DNA of 64,000 nt from Zanthoxylum bungeanum (lineage: Eukaryota; Streptophyta; Magnoliopsida; Sapindales; Rutaceae), in the NCBI GenBank assembly GCA_019454045.1, contig SKCR01026810.1:1-64000 (forward strand), written 5' to 3'. Shown in pieces: positions 53,801-64,000 of the stretch. Every line of letters starts with the position of its first letter. Positions within the stretch are counted from its first letter, which is position 1. The notes under the pieces are model-generated. The model was not told the origin of the DNA. It saw nothing but the letters and a program-made list of their open reading frames with translations, and did no database searches. The translations under genes were made by a program, and so were the position numbers.

Positions 53801-54392
53801 GCCGAGGAAGAAGGCAGTGCTGCGGATGATGGATCTGTTCCTCCTAGTCTATTTGATCCAACATTTTTAAATAAAGACATTAATTTTGTTTACTTGTTCG
53901 AACTCTTTTTCTCAACAATAATAAAGACGTTCATTTCATATACTTGCCTAAGCCTCTTCTCTAACATGAGTACATTTGACAAAGACATTAAACCTTGTTA
54001 CCGTGATACTCAGTGATAACTTTGAGAAGGGGAATCCTCGAAAGAAACAAGCAGAAAAGATAAGATAGCCATTCAGAAAGTGGGAAATAGGGGCAGTGAG
54101 ACTGTCAGATTTGGAAGGGAACGAGTTCACCAAACCGATCAATATGGATAGATTAAAGCAGTATTTCGCCTAAGGAAGAAAAGGCCGAGCGATCACCAGG
54201 AGGACTGACAGAAGACCTAACCCAACGGAATAGAAAATTCATTCATGCATGAATGCATACACGTAACATATTTGCATCCTTTTTGTGTTTGTTCTGTTTT
54301 GTAATAACATGTTTCAAATGAGAAAAAGAGAAAGCGTCAAATGCAAGCCAAAAGCAGCTACAGTACAATGTCAGCAGTTTTCAGGAATGAAT
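53801..54392 (+). other. Post-gag remnant and pol deletion junction (Tat2)
   Basis: AGAAAAGATAAGATAGCCAT (54053-54072) matches Tat1 455-474, upstream of integrase. After CAGAAAG the sequence jumps to GTGGGAAATAGGGGCAGTGA (54080), which matches Tat1 near 1538. The bases between are missing, so integrase is deleted. The upstream part of pol is also absent. The downstream pol tail (KPINMDRLKQYF) is still readable at 54136-54172. Confidence 0.8.
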
Positions 54393-54790
54393 CACAGGGG
54401 CGAGGCCCGTATCAGTATCAGTCTGGGGGGCGAGGCCCATATCAGCAGTATCAGTTTGGGGCGAGGCCCACATCATTCTGGGGGCGAGGCTCATATCAGC
54501 ATCAGTCTGGGGGCGAGTCCCACATCAGCATCAGTCTGGGGGCGAGGCCCACATCAGCATCAGTCTGGGGGCGAGGCCCACATCAGCATTAGTCTGGGGG
54601 CGAGGCTTATATTAGCATCAGTATCAATCTTGCCGGGTATGGCACTTTGGGGGCGAGGCCCATATCTTTATCAGAATCAATCTTGCCGGGTATGACGCTC
54701 TGGGGGCGAGGCCCACTTTAGTTCAGAATCAGTCTGGCCGAGTATGGCACTCTAAGGGCGAGGCCCACTTTAGTTCAGTATCAGTTTTGC
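54393..54790 (+). repeat. GGGGGCGAGGCCCA tandem array (Tat2)
   Basis: About a dozen copies of a roughly 30-bp unit (GGGGGCGAGGCCCACATCAG followed by CATCAGTCT). The last three are interspersed with a TTGCCGGGTATGGC-type phrase. The array replaces the GGGTCGAGG array of Tat1 in the same position. Confidence 0.9.
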
Positions 54791-54799
54791 CAAAAATGG

Positions 54800-55090
54800 T
54801 AATCCGAGAATGGAGCAAGGTTCGAGAATGAGCTAGCCGAGAATGGCACTCCAGGAATGGAAACACAGTTCGAGAATGAACAAGCCGAGAATGGCACTCC
54901 AGGAATGGATACACAGTTCGAGAATGAACAAGCCGAGAATGGCATTCCAGGAATGGAAATGCGGTTCGGGGATGAACAAGCCGAGAATGGCACTCCAGGA
55001 ATGGAAACACAGTTCGGGAATGAACAAATCGAGAATGGAAATCCGAGAATGGAGCATAGTTCGAGAATGAACAAGCCGAGAATGGCACTC
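54800..55090 (+). repeat. 48-bp tandem array (Tat2)
   Basis: GAATGGCACTCCAGGAATGG-type units start at 54841, 54889, 54937 and onward with a 48-bp period, five to six copies in all. Because 48 is a multiple of three, several frames on both strands stay open and give a 16-residue repeat such as ENEQAENGTPGMETQF. There is no sign that these are translated. Confidence 0.9.
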
Positions 55091-55099
55091 CGAGAATAG

Positions 55100-55405
55100 A
55101 GCACGGTTCGGGAATGCACCACCTCACGGTAATGATTCGGGAATGGACCACCTCACAGTAACGGTTCGGGAATGGACCACCTCACAGTAACGGTTCGGGA
55201 ATGGACAACTCACAGTAACGGTTTGGGAATGGACCACCTCACAGTAACGATTCAAGAATGGACACCTCATGGTAACGGTTCGGGAATGGACCATATCACG
55301 GTAATGGTTCGAGAATGGACCACATCACAGTAACGGTTCGGGAATGGACACCTCGCGGTAACGGTTCGGGAATGGACCACATCACATATACGGTTCGGGA
55401 ATGAA
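55100..55405 (+). repeat. About 29-bp tandem array (Tat2)
   Basis: Repeats of CGGGAATGGACCACCTCAC followed by AGTAACGGTT, with a 29-bp period (for example GAATGG at 55141 and 55170), about ten copies with variants. It shares the CGGGAATG core with the preceding 48-bp array, so the two probably have a common origin. Confidence 0.85.
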
Positions 55406-55547
55406 CCAGGGGTCGCAGCACCTCACCACAACCTCAACTCAACTCAACATAGGCAAGTCAGGTGGCAGTTGGCAAGCCAGGTAAGTAAAAATGCATTGCA
55501 CGTACTTTGAAAGGATTGTCACTGTTACACATTACACAAGTCCCATC

Positions 55548-55561
55548 AAAGTGGGGGCGAC
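55548..55561 (+). promoter_or_regulatory. Polypurine tract of Tat2
   Basis: AAAGTGGGGGCGAC directly before the 3' LTR start TGTAGG at 55562. It is better preserved than the equivalent Tat1 tract. Confidence 0.75.
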
Positions 55562-58413
55562 TGTAGGCACTGCATTTTTGTATATAAGTCCCTATGATGA
55601 GTCTCATTTGGAGGCACTACCTTTTATGTCACAGAATTCGTGGGAAACAGACGTCGGAAGGGGAAATTCAGAATAAGTATGTCATCGGATTCATTTCACA
55701 AGTTCACTGTTTTAGTTCGTGCTGCGTTCGTGACCACGTTCGAACGTCAAGCAGATTGCGGGCGTTCGTGTGGCGTTCGAATCGGCGTTCGAACGGTGTC
55801 GATATTTCTGGTTTTGCTGCTAGCCTCACACCCAAGCCCAATTAGCCCACCAATGCCTATAAAACACATCCAAATTAATAAAATGCAAATTTAACACATG
55901 GGGAATTAAATAAAATCTAAAAATCATATACCAATTTAAAATAATCTCATGTCTAATTAAGATAAATCAAATATATGAACTTCCTAAACAAACCAAATCT
56001 TGTCTCCAATCAATCTTTTGCTTTCCTTGTAAGACACTAATTGGTCTCCTTCCTATACAAGCACATGGAAACCCTAGCCCTTTGCCTATAAAAGAAACCC
56101 AATTCCAACACTTCCCCCTCCTAGCTCAATCTCACAAACAAAACACAAAGCAAATAACCCTGAACCTATCGGCCACTCTCTCTATCTCTCAAGAACCGTA
56201 TACACATCCCCTTAAACACCATCCACCACTGAAAATCACCAACAAAAAACACCACCCACCATACACGCAAAATAGCCTCTTTCACTACCCAAAACCGAGG
56301 ACACAAATCCCCTCAAAACAGTCCCCTAACGCCATAAAAAACTGCATCACCAAAACAGTCACAAAATCCCACTGTAACCACCGAAATCTGTACCCCTATA
56401 CAGCCCCTAATACAGCAAAAATAGTGACCAAAAGAAATAGCCCCTAATACAACAAAATCAGCAGTAAATCAACAGCAAAACGGAGCGAAAACGGTAGCTT
56501 GAGCAGCGAAACAGCGAGAGAAAATGTTGAACCAGTGAACCGGAGGAGTTGCGGAGCATCCACCCTTTCAACGATCGTGTACGGTACTTCCAAGAGTCAA
56601 CATAAAAGGTTAGACCTGAGGGCACTTTTTATTTATTTTCATTCGTCTTTTAGTTGTTTTATTTATTTTCTTCGCATGAGAGTCGTTTGTGGATGCATGT
56701 TGTGGCTTTGAATAAAATGGAAAATGTGTCGCCTCTTGTGGTATATAGGATGGAAACCCAGACATAAATTCCGTAGCCGAATCCAAATGGACAGTAGTGC
56801 GGTCTGTACTTGGGATACAACTCCATGTACCACTTGAGCAAACGGTGCATATTTTGTTTTATGTTGTTTTGATTCGTTTATTATCCGCATCTTATATTTT
56901 GCCATTTTACTTTCAGTATGTTGTTTGTTTGTGTGTTGATGATGTGATGCGCATGGGCTTAGTATATTGGTCTAAAGGTTTTCCATTTGAGGGAAAAAAA
57001 GGCCAAAAGGCTACCTTTACGCCAATACTTTGCCGCGTCGGACAAAGTATGTTTGGTTGGATGTGAGATATGTTCAACCGAGCATACGAAGTCCTATATC
57101 GTTGTCTTTACTTTCTATACATTGTGATGTAACGCGCATGGGCTAACTAGGGTGGATTGAAGGTCCTCTATTCGAGGGAAAATGTCTGAAGGCTACCTTA
57201 CCACAATGTTTTGCCGCGCTTTTTGTTATGTCATTGACTTTATGCATATCATTGTTCTATTTATGTGTGTATTGCATTCTAATGCGCATGGGCTAACTAG
57301 GGTGGATTAAAGGTCCTCTATTCGAGGGAAAATGCATGAAGGCTACCTTACCACGATGTTTTGCCGTGCCAGATAAGGTACACCCGATTGAATGGGAACG
57401 AGTTCAATCGGGCACACGGGGTCCTACATTGTGGATTTGCTTATTTATGTATGTGTTGCGTCATCTCTCATGAATCAGGTCTGGTCCCGTTCGAACGCGT
57501 ATGTGTATTGTTTCATTAGGTCTGGTCCCGTTCGAACACGTTCTCAAACGCTATACGAACGCGAACCTTCTGTTTACCGTTCGAACGCTTTTACTAACGC
57601 TACGCGAACGCGCACATATTTCCTTTGTTTTATCATTTCATCAGGTCTTGCCCCGTTCGAACGTGTTCTCAAACGCTATACGAACGCGAACCTACTGTTT
57701 ACCGTTCGAATGCGTTTTCAAACGCTACACGAACGTGCATACACTGAACTGAGTCATTTTCATCACATGCCATGCATAATTGTTTCTTAGGTGATTTCTC
57801 TTGAATCATGTAATCAATCATACTATTTGTATCCCTGCATTTATCTATTTTATATGTTCATGAGATGGTATTCAAGCATGATTAGGCCGTTCTTAAGCAT
57901 GATTTAGCTTATTTAGTTGTTCATATTCAAGCATGATTAGGCCGTTCTTAAACATGATTTAGCTTATTTAGTTGTTCATTTTCAAGCATGATTAGTCATT
58001 TATTTTGCATCTGGAATTCGCATTATGTTTAGGTTGTTTTTTGTTTTCCGCATTATATGATCGAAGTATGTTCATGAGATTGCCGTGTGCTATTGCATGT
58101 TTTCCGTTCTGATGATTACTTTCATGCATGTGAACTTAAAAGTAGAATACTCTTGGAAATATGTTGCTGAGGCTTGGTTAAATTATTGGACAAATCATTT
58201 CATTACAAGTGGCATAAGTAAGGGACCATTATGAACCCAACGGTTTGAGGTCTTCCCTTGCGAGGGGTGAGTGCGGCCTTAAATCTTTGTCCCGGTTCAC
58301 ACCGGGTGGCGACTCCATTATTCTCCGGTTTAGTCCCCCGCGGACTACTCCGTACTCCCAACCGGGTCGCGAGCCCGGAATAGCATGTGTCGCCCAGTTT
58401 CTGTGTTCCCACA
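55562..58413 (+). repeat. 3' LTR of Tat2 (2852 bp)
   Basis: Starts TGTAGGCACTGC and ends TGTTCCCACA. A TATA box TATAAAAG is at 56087-56094. A TTCGAACG cluster is at 55725-55800, with further copies in the tandem units at 57485-57740. Long antisense or sense ORFs inside are not coding. Downstream is the TSD GCGCA and the Cop2 leader. Confidence 0.92.
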
Positions 58414-58418
58414 GCGCA

Positions 58419-60311
58419 TTCAATATTCATTCGTCGCATATTAAAATTGTCAAACATTTAGGCATAAAATTAAACATGATGCATGATCAATGTATAATGA
58501 ATTAGAAACCTAAAAGAATTACTATGCCATGGTTATCTATCATCCCACAAATAAGTGCCGCCGTAGGGTAGGTCAAGTATTCGCATGATAGATTGAGACA
58601 TTATCTATTGATTAATATATCTGAAATAACTCTTATTCCTATATTAATCAACTACCGTTATTTTGATCAAGGAAGCTTTGATTAACAACTTAATCATTCC
58701 TTTGTGAGTGTGACCCATTATTTCGGAACCCTTGGACTTAACTAGTGAAGTGCCGCCGTAGGGTAGGTCAAATCACCAGATATATCTAGAGTCCCTATCC
58801 TTTCGGAATCCAAACCTGATATTGACCCAAAAAGAACACCATCCGTATGGGGACGAAAGCAAAGCCGTCTCGAGACGCCTATTGAATCTCACGTTTCTAA
58901 ATAACAATAGAGATCACGGGATATATTGTGGTATACCCCTCTCACACTCACTATTTTGAAGTTTAAGGTTTCTATCTCACTAGTTTCTAATGTATTAAGA
59001 TTATGCTCGGCTAAAACATATCTTATTAATACTAGTGGATTATTAGTGATCTAACCATTTTAACACTTAAAATTTTATTCACTAATACTTATTAGTCTCT
59101 ACTAATCATTAACTTAATTAAACTAATTTAATCAAGTTTGCTTAAGTGATCTAATCAATTTTAACTTTTAAAAATTAGTTCACTTATAGGTTTTAAAATT
59201 TTAGAATTCAACTAATAGACTATATGTCATTAAACCATTTAATAGATTAAAAACACATTATTTATTCCAACGGTACGTGGTATTGTATCCCGAGTGCAAA
59301 CCAAATTACCGTCTATTCGGAAGCGGCTATGGAATTTATATCCGGGTTTCCATCCGATATACCAAGGAAAATAATGTACTCATAATGTCCATTTGTTCAT
59401 AAACTTGAATTCATAATTTTTAAACCTATAAACTAATTAATCTTATTAATTCATTAACATGCATCTTATATTCTAATTTAACTTTTAAATTTACATAAAA
59501 TCATATTTTATGACTTGAATATCATGCATGTCTACATGTTATGGCATGTGAAAATGCAAAAGTAGGCACCCTGGGCTATATGGCATGTTAATAAACAATT
59601 TAAAACACATATATATGCCCAGGTCTGGGCTGAAAATGTTTGTGTAGCGTTCTCTGGGTGTTCGAACGTTTTCTAGCCAGTAGCAAAACGTTTGAGTTGC
59701 GTTTGACTGGCATTCGAACGCTATCGGTCAGATGTCAAAACATTGGAACTTCAATTACTCCGTTTGGGAGCTTCCGGAGTCCGTTTTGGTCCCTGTTTTT
59801 TTCTACGGACTCGTAACGGAATGAAGTTTCACATACATACATAAATTGCGTTAACCGGGCTCTTATTTTTTATTTAAATACTAATATAATTAGTACAATA
59901 AATCCAAGGCATCCATTGGTCTTCAAATCTTGCTCCATGGTATGTTGTTAAGTTCTTTGCGGAATAGGTTCGTAATGAGTCCTTCGCGGCATGGGCTCCT
60001 CCAAGTTACAAATTGAGTTACAAAATGGACTTATTAAAATGGAAATGAACTTACAACACTTGAAAGAATATGACCTTATGGTCTTACATCTCCAATACTA
60101 AAAATAAGAGCCGGAAAAATTAACGATCAACGCAATACATTTATCACATGAATCAAAGTAAACATTCATCACATGAACATTAAAAACCATTCATCTCATG
60201 AATCTAATTGTGCCTACTCATCACAACATGCATATTAATAATTTATATCTAATATAAATTATTAAGACTTAAACTTAAAAGAGAAAGGGTTAAGAAAACT
60301 TTTCAACCTTA
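58419..60311 (-). other. Cop2 untranslated leader
   Basis: 1.9 kb AT-rich region between the Cop2 PBS and the Tat2 insertion, with no credible ORF. It contains an identical 24-bp direct repeat (58553-58576 and 58748-58771, with core GCCGCCGTAGGG) and two TTCGAACG palindromes (59661-59668 and 59713-59720). Confidence 0.7.
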
Positions 60312-60327
60312 AGCTCTTGATGCCAAT
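60312..60327 (-). promoter_or_regulatory. Primer binding site of Cop2 (tRNA-Met type)
   Basis: On the minus strand ATTGGCATCAAGAGCT directly follows the LTR. It is a variant of the TGGTATCAGAGC copia site. Confidence 0.6.
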
Positions 60328-62314
60328 TGTAGGAAACAAATTTCCTTAGCGCGGCGGAAGTTGCTTGTGGTGGCACCGGGTCCGGTATGGATCTTCAAAA
60401 TTTTCTTTGCCTTCTCGCTTTGTTGTAGTAACCAAGATCAATCTTTTGGTGTCCAACACTTAGATCAACCACTCGATCTTCCGAACTATGACTCGAAACC
60501 AACAAACCGAAGTGTGGGCTTCACTCACAAAGATTAAACCTCTAAACTATTTAGAGATTTAGGATGTCACAATGGTGTTTGGCTCTTTGGAATTTCAAAT
60601 ACTCTCACAACACTTGTGAATATTTGAAGTTCTTCTCTCTTTTCTCTCAAATTTTTTCTCACAACAATTGTGTAAATGTTTGCAAAATGTTAACCTTAGG
60701 AAGTGAGAGAAATGGTAGAGATTATATTCTCTTACACAAGCCAACTAACCTTGTCATTAAGCATCTAATGCTTTCTTGCAATGGCTAACACAAAAATGTG
60801 AATGCCATACCAAAGCATAAGAAATGTTAAGCTAAAGACAATGACTTTGTCATTAAGCATTCAATGCTTTCTTTCAATAGCAAACACATAAATGTGGAGG
60901 CCATACCAAAGCATAAAATGCATTAGCTAATGACAAATCTATTAGGTGTATCCAAGCCACCTAATAGACATAATTGCTTGGATGACATGGTAAGCCATAT
61001 GGCTTTGTCTCCAATGGTAAATAAAAATCAATATATTAATAATGATTTATTTACCTTCAATTATGTTGTAGTAATTATCTCATAATTATTACTAACTTGA
61101 TTATCTCATAATCAAGACTTGATTATCTCATAATCAAAGAATTCTAGAAAACATTAAGTTAAACTAATTTAACATAGTTTCCATTTGTGACAATAAATAT
61201 TATTAATCTTATTAATAATATATAAATAAATATAATGTGAGCATATAATTAGACAATCTAATTATATTAGGTTTGCTACAGTTAATCGAGCTAGCACGGG
61301 GACCAAATAGACCTACGGTTCCGAGCTCCAATAATTCCGAAATATTAATTAAACTCTTTAATCAAATATTACGAATTATTAACTTCGTGTTATTCCACTA
61401 AAAACTCGAAGTTGAACTCCCGTTACCGTAGATGGATTTAATAAACCGAACATTTTCGGTTTCCATCGATATAGTCATTACATATGGATATAGCCCTTCA
61501 CGAATATCTCATAAATAGAGCCGAGTCATAAGTCCGTTAAACCCCTCTAAATATTTTGTCTCTTAAGCACCATTGATTCTATAATGAACAATTAATTCAT
61601 AACAATTATGAATATAAAATACTTTCTATTCATAATAGAAAAGTTGAGCGCTCAAATTGTTCAAGTCCAGAATCAACTCTTAAAAAAGATATTCATCTGT
61701 TTCTCGTAAGAATGAGTGAATTCCATATCTATGTAAAACGTTCCCAGTTACATACCAAATCATATCCCCAAAATACGTAGTTATTGGCTGGGAATGCAAC
61801 ACCAACCTCACCATAGTAAATCAAAGGACATAACCTGTCATGCAGGAGTTCGTAGTACACTCAGGATTAAGATCGAATCCATATATGACCATCTATTAGA
61901 TAAAATAAATTTCTTCGGTTAACGGATATTAAAAGAAATTTGTATTTATCTGAGTCCAGTCCTACATGATCTCATCATACAAGGTGCCTCCATTCCCATG
62001 TCACTACATGAACGATCCAGGATCAAGGTCGTCATACAAATATAGAATTGACCGCAGCTATAGATAAACCACAAACAAAGTACCCTCTTTGTTTGCTCTC
62101 TATGGACTATTTAGATTACTAACTTCAGACTTAAATCATCTTGTGCATCAAACATACACTAAGTCTGAAGGTACAATAGTAATCAAGGTAAACAAGACAA
62201 TTGGACAATATGCGATATAAATCAAACAACTTTGATAAAATGAATAATGCATTTATTTATTACAATATCAATTCCATTTACAATACATGAAGTTCTAGGA
62301 CATAAATCCCAACA
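60328..62314 (-). repeat. 5' LTR of Cop2 (1987 bp)
   Basis: Plus-sense TGTAGGAAACAAATTTCC to AAATCCCAACA. It is nearly identical to 43223-45239. The small ORF at 60564-60788 is part of the LTR and is not a gene. Confidence 0.92.
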
Positions 62315-62319
62315 GTTAC

Positions 62320-62459
62320 CACCGTGAGGGACGACACAAAGATCGGTCTCCCAACATGACGCGCCCTCGGGAATGGGTTGGCAAGTAAATGTCTTGGAGA
62401 ATGTAAATGTCGTCTCTCAATTGTTGAATCATATCAGAAGAAGATGATGAAGAAGCCAT
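62320..62459 (-). pseudogene. GypG: N-terminal part of the gypsy-type ORF
   Basis: On the minus strand an ATG at 62459 opens MASSSSSSDMIQQLRDDIY, then LQDIYLPTHSRGRVML, and a TAA at the Cop2 junction (62317-62319, within the TSD). It continues in the degenerate reading at 43217 downward. The Ser-rich start resembles ORF1-type proteins of large gypsy elements, but the family is not certain. Confidence 0.35.
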
Positions 62460-64000
62460 TTTAGCAGAGAAGCTTTGGAATCGAATCTAAGGATGTCAGA
62501 GAGTAAGAGTTTCACAACAGCAGAGAGTACAAGAGTTTGAATTTCGAATATCTAAACCGGTAAAGTCAAATGAGCTGGTCAAACTGGAACTCATGAGATG
62601 TGATTCTTGGATTCCCGAAGAGGCAGAAAAATAGAGGGCCCAAGAAATCGTAAGGTCCACCAAAGACCCAAGATGGGGATGTAGGAATAATGCCATAGAT
62701 TTTTGAACTTTGAAATAACCCTGAGACCATTTGTTTCCACCATTTTTGTCATAATGATGCAAACAAAAGGGGGAAATGTTTGAGGAAAATCAAATATCTG
62801 ACATGTAGCCAACAACATCTATAAGGGGATTTAGAGCCATTGTCAGAGTTTGATCTAGGGATCGCTTTAGAGTCTAACTATAGGGAGCCCCTTACAAGAG
62901 TCTGACCCAGAAGCCCCTATCAGAACCCGAATTCAGGATCTCCTGTTAGGTTGAATTCAGGACCTCTAGGCAGAATATTTATTTCAGACTCATCTCCAGA
63001 AAAAGGTATGTAATGTTTGCAAGAGAATCAGCCCAAGATATCAACTCCATAAGGATGCAAATCCTCTAAATGAGGAATTAGCCAGCAAAATAATTGTCTT
63101 CTGTTTCTTTAAGCTGGACAACCGCCATGATATGGAAGTTTCGAAATTTTAAGGATTCAGCCAGTTAATGAGAAACGTGAATGAAATGTAACCGCTGTCA
63201 GTTTATTTTCCTTATATCAAAGTATTTTAAATAGGACGAGAAACCCTAAAATAAGAGATCAACCTTTTGATAACCAACTAGTAATAAGAGTGTTTATGAT
63301 CAATCTTTCTGCGTTTTTATTTGATCTTATTGTCTGTTAAGTTAATTGCACAAACAATTTAACAATAATTACAATTATAAATTACAGATCGAGAATCAAA
63401 ACTAACATGTGCATGGACTTTAAACTAATTTACATTATAATATTACAAAAACACTAGAATATGAATATCAAATGAACTGGAAAGCAACTAATCTCAATTA
63501 CGGGGATCAAATTTGTCATAATAAATAGTTATTATTTCTCTAAATAAGATTAATTACATTTAGCTTGCAAGATAAAAGCATAACAAGAAGAATCCTTTAA
63601 TAGAATATGCTGTGTGATAACTGTATATAGTATATACTTTCCCAATTCTCAAATCTCAATCCACAACACGGTGTATATTATCGACTCTGTACCAGAACGT
63701 ACACAATAATTTCTCATACTAGTTTTAACGCTGTAAACAAAGCCAACCTTTTCATAGTTGAAATGGAATGAATCAATCGCAACGGAGAAGAAGAGCGAAC
63801 CGCACACTTCATAATTTCATCATTCATCACCCTTTCATCTAAAATTGAAAAAAAAAAAGAATAAAAACCAAAATCACACAGGATCCAAACCATCGTGATC
63901 AGGTTGCTGCTACTGCCATTGAAGAGATGACCCAGAAGAGCGCAAAGCAATAAAGAGTAAAAAAAAAAATACTCGCCCAATTCAGAATACTCAAAAAAAA
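62460..64000. other. AT-rich region with no recognised gene
   Basis: Upstream flank of GypG on the minus strand (62460-63050, with GAATTCAGGA(C/T)C short repeats at 62930-62965), then AT-rich DNA to the window end. An 88-residue minus-strand ORF at 63714-63980 is hydrophobic at its N-terminus but has no family match that I recognise and lies in low-complexity sequence. It could be an untranslated exon or chance. No LTR, PBS or PPT is visible. Confidence 0.4.

Larger units (their letters stand above)
49158..58413 (+). mobile_element. Tat2: defective Tat/Ogre-like Ty3 element inserted in the Cop2 leader
   Basis: Perfect 5-bp TSD GCGCA (49153-49157 and 58414-58418). 5' LTR 49158-51331, tRNA-Arg type PBS 51335-51352, leader with a repeat, gag with three in-frame stops, a large deletion removing protease, RT, RNase H and almost all of integrase (junction near 54078-54081), tandem arrays, a PPT (55548-55561) and a 3' LTR 55562-58413. 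It is opposite in orientation to Cop2. It cannot move without proteins from another element. Confidence 0.93.
43223..62314 (-). mobile_element. Cop2: Ty1/copia element with 2 kb LTRs, interrupted by Tat2
   Basis: Perfect TSD GTTAC (43218-43222 and 62315-62319). On the minus strand: 5' LTR 62314-60328, PBS 60327-60312, a 1.9 kb leader, gag from 49133, protease, integrase, RT, RNase H, a PPT (45253-45240) and a 3' LTR 45239-43223. Tat2 (49158-58413) lies in the leader, 24 bp upstream of the gag ATG. Without Tat2 the element is about 9.8 kb. The ORFs have only a few stops and frame changes, and the LTRs look highly similar, so this is one of the younger elements here. Confidence 0.92.

Noticed and set aside
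54729..55151. Long overlapping ORFs of 75-140 residues on both strands at 54729-55151.
   Set aside because: They lie in 48-bp and 29-bp tandem repeats. A period divisible by three keeps several frames open at once, so openness is not evidence of coding.
56082..56447. A 121-residue ORF starting at the TATA region of the Tat2 3' LTR, rich in Thr, Pro, Asn and Lys.
   Set aside because: It lies wholly within an LTR in the promoter and 5' leader region, with composition from AC-rich sequence and no homologous conserved frame in Tat1.
63714..63980. An 88-residue minus-strand ORF with a hydrophobic N-terminus at the right edge.
   Set aside because: Poly-T/A stretches create the hydrophobic segment, no family is recognisable, and there is no supporting neighbour. 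It is noted only in the flank entry.

Overview
The window is a repeat-dense stretch of plant nuclear DNA, most likely eudicot. It consists almost entirely of LTR retrotransposons nested inside one another. The evidence is Ty1/copia and Ty3/gypsy (Athila-like and Tat/Ogre-like) polyproteins, plant-type primer binding sites (tRNA-Met, tRNA-Asp and tRNA-Arg classes), long TG...CA LTRs, and target-site duplications (TSDs) that match across very long distances. I see no rRNA, tRNA, CRISPR array or prokaryotic operon. The only intact ORF that is not a retrotransposon core gene is a LONELY GUY (LOG)-like phosphoribohydrolase ORF at 6208-6807.

Layout from left to right. 1-5575 (+): 3' half of a Tat/Ogre-like Ty3 element (Tat1), with decayed RNase H and integrase, G-rich tandem repeats, a polypurine tract (PPT) and a 3.2 kb LTR. 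5576-10059 (+): 3' part of an Athila-like element (AthA) that carries the LOG ORF, a structured 122-bp duplication, a PPT and a 1.9 kb LTR. 10060-14145 (-): copia element Cop1 with a 329-bp LTR, gag, protease, integrase and RT, cut inside RT by AthA. 14146-18827 (-): Athila-like element AthB, whose gag/protease segment is tandemly triplicated with an exact 1102-bp period. The AthB LTR (18828-19774 and 38614-39593) is split by a solo LTR, AthD (19775...38608, TSD ACCAT). AthD is itself split by copia CopC (20289-35933), which contains a non-autonomous relative CopF (25994-32783, TSD GATGT), and by a solo copia LTR (36054-38063).

39594-41338 holds two truncated LTRs on the minus strand. From 41339 a degenerate minus-strand gypsy-type ORF (GypG) is interrupted by a large minus-strand copia, Cop2 (43223-62314, TSD GTTAC). 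Cop2 is in turn interrupted just upstream of its gag start by a defective Tat/Ogre-like element, Tat2 (49158-58413, TSD GCGCA). GypG resumes at 62315. The last kilobase is AT-rich with no recognised gene.

The relative order of insertions can be read directly. Around Cop2 it is GypG, then Cop2, then Tat2. On the left it is AthB, then Cop1 and AthD; Cop1 was hit by AthA and AthA by Tat1; AthD was hit by CopC and CopC by CopF. Most coding regions carry stops or frameshifts. The points most worth following are the LOG ORF held within an Athila-type element, the arrays of perfect 3-nt-loop palindromes in the copia LTRs, the inverted-repeat-bracketed motif array shared by diverged Athila LTRs, and the protease triplication.
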